Of a DNA stretch of 64,000 bases, positions 37,782 to 45,662 are shown one piece after another. Every line of letters starts with the position of its first letter. Within the stretch, counting starts at the first letter, position 1. The notes below the pieces were generated by a model, which was not told where the DNA came from, ran no database searches, and saw nothing but the letters and a program-made list of their open reading frames with translations. The position numbers and the translations under genes were made by a program. This DNA comes from Gaiellasilicea sp963806955 (GTDB taxonomy: Bacteria; Actinomycetota; Thermoleophilia; Gaiellales; Gaiellaceae): assembly GCA_963806955.1 (NCBI GenBank), contig CAWDZG010000001.1, positions 124,001 through 188,000 on the forward strand, given 5' to 3'.

Positions 37782-38330
37782 CCGGAGACGGGCGGCGAGA
37801 GCGGCGGCGCGGCGAGGGCGGCGCTCTGATGCGCGGGCTGTGCGACCTGCACGGGAGCCGGTTCCGGCGTCAGCGGGGGCACCGGAGCAAGGTGTGGCTG
37901 GCGGCTGCGGCACCGGTTGCGGTGGGGCGGGAGCGGAGTGCTGCTCGGCTGCCGCGGCGGCCGCTGCCGCTCGTGCCGTGAGCGCGGTCAGGAGCTGCGC
38001 CATGCGCCGGTCGTTCTGGGAGATCCGCTCCTCGAGCCGGAGTTGCAGCCGCGCCTGCTCGGCCATCCGCTGGTACATCCGGGCGCGCGAGTCGCCGATC
38101 ACGTACCCGATCAGGACGCCGACGACGAGTCCGCCGAGGATCGTCGCGATGCCGAAGTCGGCCGGGATCGGCCAGGCGAAGCGGAGCGGGCTCAGGGGCA
38201 CGGAGCCGACCAGGACGCCCACTGTCGCGCCGACCGCGACGCCGAGGCGGCCGACCGCCCGGGCCTTTGCCTGATAGTGCGCGACGAGCTCCTCGACTGC
38301 CCTCTGCGCCGGTTCCAGCACGGCTCCCAC
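37778..38330 (-). CDS. Hypothetical membrane protein with coiled tail, frame-broken
   Basis: About 180 residues. GTG 38330, an amphipathic start (LEPAQRAVEELVAHYQAKA), then two hydrophobic segments (LGVAVGATVGVLVGSVPL and GIATILGGLVVGVLIGYVIG), a charged coiled region (MAEQARLQLRLEERISQNDR) and a Pro/Ala-rich tail. The literal frame runs far past the neighbouring gene. A one-base shift near 37890 gives PHLAPVPPLTPEPAPVQVAQ and a stop at 37778, overlapping the puuD stop, which is the sensible end. Function unknown. It faces the puu-like operon and is probably unrelated to it. Confidence 0.5.
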
Positions 38331-38385
38331 GCCTCTGTCATCGGCGGCACGCGCGCGGCGCTTGAGGAGATGTTCAAATACGCAG

Positions 38386-39735
38386 GTGCTGACCGTTCTC
38401 AACCCTGCGACCGAGGAGCCCCTGGCCGAGCTCGAGCAGGCCGGGGTCGAGGAGACGGACGCAGCCGTAGCGCGCGCGAAGGCCGCGTTTCCGGCCTGGA
38501 AGGCGATCGCACCCGGCGACCGGGCGCGGCTGCTGCGGCGGCTCGCGACGCTCGTCGAGGAGCACGGTGAGGAGCTGGCGCGGATCGAGTCTCGGAACGC
38601 GGGCAAGCCGATCGCCGGCGCGCGCGGCGAGATCGGGATGGTCGCTCAGGTCTTCCACTTCTACGCGGGCGCCGTCGACAAGCACTACGGCGAGTCGATT
38701 CCGGTGGCAGGCGGCGTCGACGTCACGTTCCGGGAGCCGCTCGGGGTCGTCGGGCTGATCGTGCCGTGGAACTTCCCGCTCAACATCGCCTCCTGGAAGC
38801 TCGGGCCTGCGCTCGCCACGGGCAACACCGTCGTCCTGAAGCCGGCCGAGCTGACGCCCCTCTCGGCGTTGCGGCTCGCCGAGCTCGTGCTCGAGGCGGG
38901 CATCCCGGAGGGCGTCGTCAACGTGCTCGTCGGGAAGGGCTCTGTCGTCGGCGCGCGGCTGGTGGCGCATCCGGACGTGGCGAAGATCGGTTTCACCGGC
39001 TCGACCGAGGTGGGGCGGACGGTGATGGCAGGCGCTGCCGCGACGATCAAGCGGGTCACGCTCGAGCTCGGCGGCAAGTCGGCGAACGTCGTCTTCGCGG
39101 ACGCGGATCTCGAGCGCGCCGCGGCTTCGGCGCCGTACGCGGTCTTCGACAACGCCGGCCAGGACTGCTGCGCCCGCTCGCGCATCCTCGTCGAGCGCAG
39201 CGCCTACGACCGCTTCCTCGAGCTGCTCGTCGACGCGACGAGGAGCGTCAGGGTCGGCGACCCCGAGGACGACGCGACCGAGATGGGGCCGCTGATCTCG
39301 GCCGCGCACCGCGAGACGGTGTCGTCGTTCGTCGAGGGCGAGCCGATCTTCCGCGGCGACGCGCCGGACGGGCCGGGGTTCTGGTTTCCCTGCACGCTCG
39401 TCGAGGCGTCGAACGACGACCGGATCGCGCGCGAGGAGGTGTTCGGGCCGGTCGCGGCCGTGATCCCGTTCGCGGACGAGGCGGAGGCGGTCCGGCTTGC
39501 GAACGACACGCCCTACGGGCTCTCCGGCTCGATCTGGACGCGCGACGGTGCGCGGGCGCTGCGGGTCGCACGGGCGGTCGAGGCGGGCGTGCTCAGCGTC
39601 AACTCGAACAGCTCGGTGCGCGTCTCGACGCCGTTCGGGGGGATGAAGCAGTCGGGCTTCGGGCGCGAGCTCGGGATGCACGCGCTCGACGGCTACTCGG
39701 ACGTCAAGAACGTGTTCCTGTCGACGGAGGGCTGA
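38386..39735 (+). CDS. NAD(P)-dependent aldehyde dehydrogenase
   Basis: About 449 residues. PWNFPLNIASWKLGPALATG, KIGFTGSTEVG (cofactor loop), LELGGKSANVVFADAD (catalytic Glu), NAGQDCCARSRILVE (catalytic Cys) and EVFGPVAAVIPF are all intact. In gamma-glutamylation pathways a PuuC-type enzyme oxidises the gamma-glutamyl aldehyde, and this gene lies in the right company. I prefer GTG 38386 (VLTVLNPATEEPL), and TTG 38362 is an in-frame alternative closer to a GAGGAG site. The next gene starts 1 base after the stop. Confidence 0.88.
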   Translation: MLTVLNPATEEPLAELEQAGVEETDAAVARAKAAFPAWKAIAPGDRARLLRRLATLVEEHGEELARIESRNAGKPIAGARGEIGMVAQVFHFYAGAVDKHYGESIPVAGGVDVTFREPLGVVGLIVPWNFPLNIASWKLGPALATGNTVVLKPAELTPLSALRLAELVLEAGIPEGVVNVLVGKGSVVGARLVAHPDVAKIGFTGSTEVGRTVMAGAAATIKRVTLELGGKSANVVFADADLERAAASAPYAVFDNAGQDCCARSRILVERSAYDRFLELLVDATRSVRVGDPEDDATEMGPLISAAHRETVSSFVEGEPIFRGDAPDGPGFWFPCTLVEASNDDRIAREEVFGPVAAVIPFADEAEAVRLANDTPYGLSGSIWTRDGARALRVARAVEAGVLSVNSNSSVRVSTPFGGMKQSGFGRELGMHALDGYSDVKNVFLSTEG

Positions 39736-39736
39736 G

Positions 39737-40504
39737 ATGCGGTTGGAGGGCAAGGTCTGTGTGATCACCGGCGCCGGCGGCGGGATGGGACGGGAGGCGG
39801 CCGTCGTCTTCACCGGCGAAGGAGCGAGGGTCTGCGTCGCCGACCTGGATCTCGCGGCCGCCGAGGAGACGGTCGGGCTCTGCTCCGGCGAGGCGTTCGC
39901 GGTGCAGGCGAACGTGGCCGAGGAGGCGGACGTTGCGGCGATGATGGCCGCGGCCGCGGAGCGCTTCGGCGGCATCGACGTGCTCTACAACAACGCTGGG
40001 ATCTCGCCCGGCGACGACGCTTCGGTGCTCGACACATCAGTCGAGGCCTGGGACCGCGTCCAGGCCGTGAACACGCGTGGGGTCTTCCTCTGCTGCAAGC
40101 ACGGCATCCCGCACCTGCTGGAGCGGGGCGGGGGCTCGGTGATCAACGTCGCCTCCTTCGTCGCGATCCTCGGCGCCGCGACGTCGCAGATCTCCTACTC
40201 GGCCTCGAAGGGCGCCGTCCTCTCCATGAGCCGCGAGCTGGGTGTGCAGTTCGCGCGGCAGGGGGTGCGCGTGAACGCGCTCTGTCCCGGGCCGGTGGAG
40301 ACGCCACTCCTGCTCAACATCTTCGGCGACGATCCGGCTGCGCTCGAGCGCCGGCGCATCCACTGGCCGACCGGGCGGCTGGCGAAGCCGCGCGAGATCG
40401 TCAACGCCGCGCTCTTCCTCGCGAGCGACGAGTCGTCGTACGTCAACGGGGCGACGTTCCTCGTCGACGGCGGCCTGACGGCCGCTTACGTTACGCCCGA
40501 GTAA
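39737..40504 (+). CDS. SDR family oxidoreductase (FabG-like)
   Basis: A 255-residue classical SDR: TGAGGGMGREAAVVFTG, VCVADLDLAAAEE (Asp favours NAD), YNNAGISPGDDASV, INVASFVAILGAATSQISYSASK and NALCPGPVETPLL. One base after the aldehyde dehydrogenase stop, so co-transcribed. Together with the SDR at 33239 it brackets the cluster, and either could oxidise an alcohol intermediate to the aldehyde used by the dehydrogenase. A hairpin (40509-40529) and a dispersed element close the operon. Confidence 0.85.
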   Translation: MRLEGKVCVITGAGGGMGREAAVVFTGEGARVCVADLDLAAAEETVGLCSGEAFAVQANVAEEADVAAMMAAAAERFGGIDVLYNNAGISPGDDASVLDTSVEAWDRVQAVNTRGVFLCCKHGIPHLLERGGGSVINVASFVAILGAATSQISYSASKGAVLSMSRELGVQFARQGVRVNALCPGPVETPLLLNIFGDDPAALERRRIHWPTGRLAKPREIVNAALFLASDESSYVNGATFLVDGGLTAAYVTPE

Positions 40505-40508
40505 GCCC

Positions 40509-40529
40509 CCTCACCACAGCGCGGTGAGG
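40509..40529 (+). terminator. Hairpin at the end of the gamma-glutamylation operon
   Basis: CCTCACC, 7-base loop, GGTGAGG, beginning 4 bases after the SDR stop. Confidence 0.5.
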
Positions 40530-40530
40530 C

Positions 40531-40595
40531 GGGAGCGAAGCGACCCTTCAGGGGTCTTCGCGCAGCCGGAATCTGCTCTCGCAGATTTCGGCTGC
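40531..40595. repeat. Dispersed double-hairpin element, copy 2
   Basis: GGGAGCGAAGCGACCC, CTTCAGGGGTCTTCGCGC, then a 13-bp hairpin (AGCCGGAATCTGC, loop TCTC) with one G-T pair, extended by two more pairs. Between convergent genes. Confidence 0.75.
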
Positions 40596-40606
40596 TGCGG
40601 GCAAAT

Positions 40607-41059
40607 TCAGACGCCGACGACCTGGACGAGCCAGCGGCGGTCGCGCTCGCGGTCGAGCTCGAGGAAGAGCACGCGCTGCCAGGTGCCGAGGCAAAGCTCA
40701 CCCTCGGAAACGGGGATCGACTCGCCTGCGGGGCCCATCAGCATCGACATGCAGTGCGAGTGGCCGTTGCCGAAGTCCATGTCCTCCGGACAGACGTTCT
40801 CGGTGCGCCGGTCCCAGTCGTCGTGCGCGTAGTAGTTGTCCGACGGCACGAGCCGCTTCAGCAGCAGCGCGAAGTCCTCGAGGAACCCCGTCTCGAACTC
40901 GTTCACCCGCACCGAGCAGGTCGTGTGCGGCGAGTAGACGGAGCAGATCCCGTTCTTGATCCCGCTCGCGGTGACGGCGTCCTGCACCTCGTCGGTGATG
41001 TCCTTGACGGTCAGCCCACCCGCGGTCCGGAGCTCGGTCACCTGCTGGTAGGCCTTCAT
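40607..41059 (-). CDS. YjbQ family protein (UPF0047, secondary thiamine-phosphate synthase-like)
   Basis: This complete 150-residue protein has the family motifs ITDEVQDAVTASGIKNGICS, SPHTTCSVRVNE, and HSHCMSMLMGPAGESIPVSE ending ELCLGTWQRVLFLELD. The conserved Cys/His residues probably form the active site. E. coli YjbQ shows weak thiamine-phosphate synthase activity, and the physiological role is not settled. CACAAT lies 8 bases before the ATG. Encoded alone, divergent from tRNA-Met. Confidence 0.88.
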   Translation of the reverse strand: MKAYQQVTELRTAGGLTVKDITDEVQDAVTASGIKNGICSVYSPHTTCSVRVNEFETGFLEDFALLLKRLVPSDNYYAHDDWDRRTENVCPEDMDFGNGHSHCMSMLMGPAGESIPVSEGELCLGTWQRVLFLELDRERDRRWLVQVVGV

Positions 41060-41132
41060 CGCGCGACATTGTGACAGTCGCCGAACCGGTGGCGTTGGGG
41101 AACCGGCGGCCGCGATACGCTCGTCCTCGAGC

Positions 41133-41205
41133 GGGCCCGTAGCTCAGCGGTCAGAGCAGCGGACTCATAATCCGTCGCGCCCTGGTTCGAATCCAGGCGG
41201 GCCCA
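41133..41205 (+). tRNA. tRNA-Met (anticodon CAT)
   Basis: 73 nt. Acceptor GGGCCCG pairs with CGGGCCC, the D-arm region is AGCTCAGCGGTCAGAGC, the anticodon stem-loop GGACTCATAATCC, and the T-arm CCTGG-TTCGAAT-CCAGG. The 5' end is not the initiator type (first pair G-C), and the loop matches elongator Met. tRNA-Ile2 with a lysidine-modified CAT cannot be fully excluded. CCA is not encoded (CCT follows). Confidence 0.92.
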
Positions 41206-41348
41206 CCTTCTCGCACACGATCGCGCTTCTCGTCAAGCGCCGCGGTGAACCACCTCTTGGGTGATAGGTCAACCGGCGGCCGGTGGTGCATGGTGCGCCC
41301 AGCGAATACGAGCCAACGGGCCTCCTGCGGTGGACCCGAGCTCACATC

Positions 41349-41386
41349 GAGAACGGGCGGGCCTTCTGCGGTGGGCCCGCGTTCTC
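41349..41386. terminator. Long imperfect hairpin after the tRNA
   Basis: GAGAAC-G-GGCGGGCC pairs with GGGCCCGC-GTTCTC. A half-copy of its 5' arm (GGGCCTCCTGCGGTGGACCC) lies 40 bases upstream. The 220 bases from the tRNA to the next gene hold nothing else I can name. Confidence 0.45.
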
Positions 41387-41427
41387 AGCCGTCCCGTCAT
41401 CCGTCTGGCGCTCAGATCGGAGACACG

Positions 41428-41709
41428 TTGTCCAACTCGACCTTTGTCCTGGCGCTCGCGGCAGGTGCCGCGCTGCTCGCCCTCTGGATCCACGTCCGCT
41501 TTCCGGCACTCGCGCCGGAGCGACTGCCGCGCGCGGTTGCGCACCTCGTGCTCGCGTTCGTCCTGCTCCAGCTCGCGCCGGGGCTCGGAGGCTCGCTCGC
41601 AATGGTCGTCGGGCTCTTCTTGGTCGTCCTGCCTGCGCTGACGTACGCGATGCTCTGCTCGCTCTGGCTGATCCAGCATGCGCAGGCGGCGCTCGGGCTC
41701 TCCCGCTAG
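41428..41709 (+). CDS. Small membrane protein
   Basis: A 93-residue protein with three hydrophobic segments: FVLALAAGAALLALWIHV, AVAHLVLAFVLLQLAPGLGG and AMVVGLFLVVLPALTYAML. The best start is TTG 41428 behind CGGAG. An open frame continues upstream to 41245 without membrane character and looks non-coding. Function unknown. Its stop overlaps the end of the convergent DUF192 gene. Confidence 0.55.
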   Translation: MSNSTFVLALAAGAALLALWIHVRFPALAPERLPRAVAHLVLAFVLLQLAPGLGGSLAMVVGLFLVVLPALTYAMLCSLWLIQHAQAALGLSR

Positions 41710-42056
41710 ACCACTGCGAGGCGCTCGCCGACGCGAACGCCGCGGCGCTCGCACTCGCCGGCGGCGAGCTCGACGACGGCCTTCGCGCCCTTCGCGCCTG
41801 CTGCCCGCCAGGGCGGCAGCTCGGGCTCGACGGCGACGACGACGTCCTCCCGATCGAGGAAGACGACGTCGATCGGGAAGCGCATGAAGAACGTGTGCAC
41901 CGAGCCCGCGGGGCGGAGGAGGATCCCCTCGCCCGCGGGCAGGCTCGCACGGCCGAGGAGGCCGCGCATGCGCCGGAGCGGGCGCGCCGCCACGAGCAGG
42001 TGCTCGCAGACGACGCGCCCGTCGGCGCCGGTCAGCTTCGCCGGGCTAGTAGCCAA
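41706..42056 (-). CDS. DUF192 family protein
   Basis: This 116-residue protein has LRRMRGLLGRASLPAGEGIL, SVHTFFMRFPIDVVFLDRED and VVELAAGECERRGVRVGE, the full DUF192 pattern (small beta barrel, often secreted, here without signal peptide). Start TTG 42056 overlaps the end of the upstream peptidase-like gene by 11 bases, so the two are co-translated. Function of the family is unknown. Confidence 0.85.
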   Translation of the reverse strand: MATSPAKLTGADGRVVCEHLLVAARPLRRMRGLLGRASLPAGEGILLRPAGSVHTFFMRFPIDVVFLDREDVVVAVEPELPPWRAAGAKGAKAVVELAAGECERRGVRVGERLAVV

Positions 42057-43518
42057 CGTGGATGTGGTCTCCGTGGTCGCGGAGCGGGAAGGACGGGCCG
42101 CCGAGGCCGAGCAGGGAGATCACCTGCTGCGGCTGCAGCTCGGCCGGGAGGAGCAGCACCGAGCGGACGGCCGTCTCGGTGGTGCCGCCGGGCTGTTGGT
42201 GGCCGGCGATCGGCGTGCCGCCGACTGCGACCACATCGACCGCGTGCCCGAAGACATGCGCGGAGACGACGCCCGGGCGTGCGTACGTGCGGTGCCCCGA
42301 GAAGAGGCTCGACACGGTCACCGAGCCGTGGCGCTCGGCGAGATACCCGAGCAGGACGACGATCCGGACGTCGATCCGGCCCGCGTCGATGTCGGCGCGG
42401 CCGGCGTCGTAGAGCAGGACGCCTTCGGTCTGGAGGAGCCGCTGCACGAGCCGGTCCTTCGAGGCGGCGAAGCCGGTCACGAGCGACTCGAGCCCGACGA
42501 AGCGGTAGAGGTCGGCGAGTGCCTCTGTCCGGTCGGCGAACGCCGTGCGGCCGGAGACGGCCAGCGCTCCCTTCCAGGCATCCCGGCCGGCGAGCCGGCC
42601 GGCGAGCGTACGGAGCTCCTGCGGCGTCGCCGGGGACGAGCTGCGCTCGCCCTGCGCTCGCAGGACGGCGAGCACGGTGGCCCAGTCCGCGCCGGCCCGC
42701 TTCGAGATCGCGGCGAGGTCGTGTGCGAACGGGCGTGACAGCCGCGCCGACGCGGGCGTCGGATCGGGGAGAGCTCGATTGAGCCAGATCGTCGGCTCGC
42801 CGTAGCCCTGCTCGTGCCCCGCCTCGATCTCGGGAGCACGGGCCGGCTTCGCGGCAGCTCGCTTGACGACCCACTTCTTCGTGGCTGGCACGCGGGTCTT
42901 TGCCGGAGCGGCTACCGGGGGTGCTGCCGCAGGCGCCACGGGGCGCGCGTCGACAGGTGCCGCCGCGACGACGCTCTTCGGCGTCTCGGACGCGGTCTCA
43001 GGCGCGGGCTCTGCAGCAGTGGCTGCAGCGCTCGAAGGCGCCGGCTGCGGCGAGGCGCCCTCCGGCTCCGCGACTGACGGTGCCGACTCGACCGGCGAAG
43101 GCTCGGCTGCGGGAGCCGGCTCGACCGCCTCGGCGGGTGGTTCGGCTGCTTCGGCGGGCGACTCGGCAGCTTCGGCGAGCGTGGCCCCGAGGGCGCCGGC
43201 GCCGGCCGCCTGCTGCTCCGCGAGCGCGGCAGCGTCGTCGTCGACGAGCCGGACCGCGAGGTCCCCTGCGCCCGCGGTGAACGAGGCGCCTGCGAAGAAG
43301 AGCGTGGTGAAACCCGCCGCCAGCGCGATCCGCTTCGCGGGTCGGGGGCGCTGTGGCCCCAGGTCACGCGGGGTGTGGGGCGCGGCGGGAGCGTCCCGCG
43401 TCGAGGTGTCGTGTCCGTACTCCCACTCGTCGCCGCGCCGGCGGAGCATCGCGAACGCGACGGTCAGCAGTCCGAGCGGCAGCAGTGCCTTCCAAAGTTT
43501 CCGGTTCCGTTCTGGCAT
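42046..43518 (-). CDS. Membrane-anchored cell-wall peptidase-like protein (M15-like C-terminal domain)
   Basis: This 490-residue protein has a hydrophobic segment near residues 11-25 (LLPLGLLTVAFAML) and another at ~65-85 (IALAAGFTTLFFAGASF), then a ~130-residue Ala/Pro/Glu linker suited to crossing the cell wall. A helical domain (LAAISKRAGADWATVLAVLR) resembles lytic-transglycosylase-associated regions, and the C-terminal domain has SAHVFGHAVDVVAV and RDHGDHIHVGY, an H-x6-D plus HxH arrangement like M15 zinc peptidases. GGAGGAG precedes the ATG. Probably acts on peptidoglycan. Confidence 0.6.
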   Translation of the reverse strand: MPERNRKLWKALLPLGLLTVAFAMLRRRGDEWEYGHDTSTRDAPAAPHTPRDLGPQRPRPAKRIALAAGFTTLFFAGASFTAGAGDLAVRLVDDDAAALAEQQAAGAGALGATLAEAAESPAEAAEPPAEAVEPAPAAEPSPVESAPSVAEPEGASPQPAPSSAAATAAEPAPETASETPKSVVAAAPVDARPVAPAAAPPVAAPAKTRVPATKKWVVKRAAAKPARAPEIEAGHEQGYGEPTIWLNRALPDPTPASARLSRPFAHDLAAISKRAGADWATVLAVLRAQGERSSSPATPQELRTLAGRLAGRDAWKGALAVSGRTAFADRTEALADLYRFVGLESLVTGFAASKDRLVQRLLQTEGVLLYDAGRADIDAGRIDVRIVVLLGYLAERHGSVTVSSLFSGHRTYARPGVVSAHVFGHAVDVVAVGGTPIAGHQQPGGTTETAVRSVLLLPAELQPQQVISLLGLGGPSFPLRDHGDHIHVGY

Positions 43519-43636
43519 GAGACCCAGCTCCTCCTGATTGCGAGTGCCGGGCTCCGCCCGATCCGGCGCTGCTTTGATTACGACCGCGCCGCCAACGGTT
43601 TCCGTTTGAACCTGTCTTATCGGCAGCGGCTTTAGC

Positions 43637-43758
43637 GCCGCTCACCCGAACGGGGGAACTTGAATCGATTCTGCAAGAAGTACCCCGGAAGGGGCTTCTT
43701 AGCTGTCGAACGCTGGTCGAAGCTGACAGCGAAAGCGCACCACAACAGGCGAAGCGGC
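43637..43758 (+). ncRNA. Structured leader, candidate c-di-AMP (ydaO/yuaA-type) riboswitch
   Basis: GCCGCT (43637-43642) can pair with AGCGGC (43753-43758) to close the element. Directly inside come CACCCGAACGGGGGAAC and CTTGAATC on the 5' side and GCTGACAGC...AACAGGCG on the 3' side, which resemble the conserved ACGGGGGA, TGAATC, and GACAGC/AGGCG blocks of the ydaO family. The 3' block carries extra bases compared with the consensus. It lies 134 bases ahead of the first Flp pilin gene. Leader RNA is likely, and the ligand assignment is tentative. Confidence 0.45.
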
Positions 43759-43891
43759 TCGCCGATGAGAGAAAGGTTTCTCACGTGCAGGACCGCGTCG
43801 CCAAAGCACATTCCATCTCCACCACTACCCGGGCAGCCACATTTGTCCGGGAGCCCATCCGCTCTCTCCTGCTCGAGAGGAGGTGAATTAC

Positions 43892-44071
43892 ATGCTTAAG
43901 CTTTTCGTCGCCATTCAGCACAAGCTCGCTGAGGTTCGGAGCGAGGAGGGTCAGACGATGGCCGAGTACGGGGTCGTCCTCGCCGTGATCACGGCCGGGA
44001 TCATCCTGGCGCTCGGAGCCCTGTCCGGCGCCATCGGCGCCGCCCTGGACACCGTCACCGGGATGCTCTAA
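43892..44071 (+). CDS. flp: Flp-family type IVb pilin 1
   Basis: A 59-residue protein behind an excellent AGAGGAGGTGA ribosome site. The processing motif SEEG-QTMAEYGVVLAVI has Glu at +5 and Tyr at +6 after the glycine, as needed for prepilin peptidase cleavage, followed by one hydrophobic helix and a short tail (AALDTVTGML). It is the likely main pilus subunit: first gene of the tad operon, strongest ribosome site, next to a second pilin. GTG 43883 lies inside the ribosome site and is not the start. Confidence 0.88.
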   Translation: MLKLFVAIQHKLAEVRSEEGQTMAEYGVVLAVITAGIILALGALSGAIGAALDTVTGML

Positions 44072-44101
44072 AGACGAGATCGAGATTGGAGGAAACCGTC
44101 G

Positions 44102-44266
44102 ATGAATCGAGTCAACATCACAGCCGAAAAGGGACAGACGTTTGCCGAGTACGCCGTCATCCTGGCTGTGATCACGATCGCCATCGTCACCTCCTTCTCC
44201 CTGCTTGCCGGCGCGGTCGAGGTTGCGCTTCAACGCACGCTCGAGCTCGTCGGCGGGATCGTCTGA
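44102..44266 (+). CDS. Flp-family type IVb pilin 2
   Basis: A 54-residue protein. EKG-QTFAEYAVILAVI has the same cleavage motif (Glu +5, Tyr +6) followed by a single helix (TIAIVTSFSLLAGAVEVAL) and tail LELVGGIV. Ribosome site TTGGAGG 10 bases upstream of ATG. Closely related to pilin 1 around the motif but different in the helix, so a minor pilin or alternative major subunit is plausible. Confidence 0.85.
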   Translation: MNRVNITAEKGQTFAEYAVILAVITIAIVTSFSLLAGAVEVALQRTLELVGGIV

Positions 44267-44283
44267 GCTTCATCGACGGAACC

Positions 44284-44314
44284 GGTGGGCGCCCCGTACG
44301 ACGGGGCGCCCACC
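44284..44314 (+). terminator. 14-bp hairpin between pilins and tadE
   Basis: GGTGGGCGCCCCGT, loop ACG, and the exact complement, in the 76-base gap after pilin 2. No U-tract. It could end or protect the abundant pilin message while letting some transcription reach the assembly genes. Confidence 0.6.
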
Positions 44315-44342
44315 ACCTTCAACAGAAAGAGCCGCCGCAATC

Positions 44343-44735
44343 ATGAGACGCCGAACGTTGAGAGAGGAGCAGGGCCAGACGATGGTCGAGTTCGCCCTCG
44401 TCGTCCCGATCCTGCTCGTGATTCTCTTCGGAGTGATCCAGTTCGGCGTCGTCTACAACGACTACGTCACGCTCACCGACTCGACTCGGGCGGGAGCGCG
44501 CAAGGCGGCAGTGAGCCGGCACGAGTCCTCGCCGGCCGCCGTCGCAGAAGCTGCGGTACGGAGCTCCGCCAGCGGCATGACGTCGACCAAGCTCAAGGTC
44601 TTCGTCACCACGCCCGGCTGGGAGCACGGCAACGACGTCACCGTCCGAGCCACCTACCCGTACGCGGTCAACCTACTGGGGTTCGTCGTGGCGTCGGGCG
44701 ACCTAAACAGCCAGACCACGGAGCGCATCGAATGA
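44343..44735 (+). CDS. tadE: TadE-like minor pilin
   Basis: A 130-residue protein. EQG-QTMVEFALVVPILLVILFGVIQFG is the TadE signature with a prepilin-type cleavage site and one helix, followed by a C-terminal soluble domain (TSTKLKVFVTTPGWEHGNDV). TadE-like pseudopilins are needed for Flp pilus assembly. Its stop overlaps the ATG of the next gene (ATGA). Confidence 0.85.
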   Translation: MRRRTLREEQGQTMVEFALVVPILLVILFGVIQFGVVYNDYVTLTDSTRAGARKAAVSRHESSPAAVAEAAVRSSASGMTSTKLKVFVTTPGWEHGNDVTVRATYPYAVNLLGFVVASGDLNSQTTERIE

Positions 44736-45632
44736 CTACTTGCCGCAACGAACGTGGCCAGGCCACGGTCCTCACCGTCATCTTCATGGTTGCCCTGCTG
44801 GGTGCGGTCGCCCTCGTCCTCGACGTCGGCTCCTGGTTCCGCGAGCAGCGCAGCTCACAGTCCGCCGCCGACGCCTCGGCCCTCGCCGCAGTCCAGGCAC
44901 TGCCCGAGAGCACCGGAACCGCCAGCGTGCTCGCGGCCGAGTACATGACGAAGAACGGCGGTGGCACTGCGGTCGTCACCTTCTCGTCCAAGAACGTGGC
45001 GAACGACACCGTCACGGTGAACGTGACGCGCCAGGCACCCGGCACCTTCTCCAAGCTCTTCGGTGTCTCGTCCGTCGACGTGCACGCGAAGGCGTCGGCG
45101 CGGTCGGGCAACCCCGACGAGGCCCGCTGGGCGGCGCCGATCGCGGTCGACATCAAGCATCCGCTCTTGCAGTGCACGCCGCTGCCCTGCTTCGGCACCG
45201 CCACGACGCTCGACCTCCAGAAGACCGGGCCCGGCGCGTTCCGGCTCCTCAACCTCGACGGATCGAAGGGCGGCACCGGAGGCAAGATCTCCGCCGACTG
45301 GATCCTGAGGGGCTACGAGGGCTACATGCCGCTCGGCTGGTACGGCTCCGATCCGGGCTGCGGCGTTCAACGACAGCAAGTTCAAGGACGCCATGAACGC
45401 GCGGATCGGCGACGAGTTGCTGTTTCCCGTCTACGACAAGACGACGGGTGGCGGTGCGAACTTCAAGTACGACATCGTCGGCTGGGTCGGCTTCGTCGTC
45501 ACGGGCTTCACCGCCCACGGCAACAAGGGCACGGTCAGCGGCCATTTCGTCCGGGTGATCTGGGAGGGAATTACATCTGAAGCCGGCGGCGCCGAGGACT
45601 TCGGCGTCCGTGCAATCGAACTCGTCGAATAA
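44732..45632 (+). CDS. tadG: TadG-like pilus assembly protein, one frame break
   Basis: N-terminal anchor ERG-QATVLTVIFMVALLGAVALV, then the Flp-Tad domain segment SWFREQRSSQSAADASALAA. The frame changes near 45360 (from YGSDPG to AFNDSKFKDAMNARIGDELL), giving about 299 residues in all. A single extra T explains the break. The tail is a beta-rich extracellular domain. Like TadE it may be cleaved after glycine, but Glu +5 is missing. Co-translated with tadE. Confidence 0.78.
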
Positions 45633-45662
45633 CGACGAGATTAAGGAAGAAAAGAGACGCTC

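Noticed and set aside
40607..41059. YjbQ as a thiamine biosynthesis gene proper
   Set aside because: No thi genes or TPP riboswitch are nearby. The weak activity reported for the family does not justify a thiE name.
41133..41390. tRNA-Met as an integration site of a genomic island
   Set aside because: No integrase gene follows and no second copy of the tRNA 3' end is found downstream in the window.
43519..43640. c-di-GMP (GEMM) riboswitch on the minus strand ahead of the peptidase-like gene
   Set aside because: A fragment (GACAGGTTCAAAC) is suggestive, but the second receptor block and the paired helices are missing.
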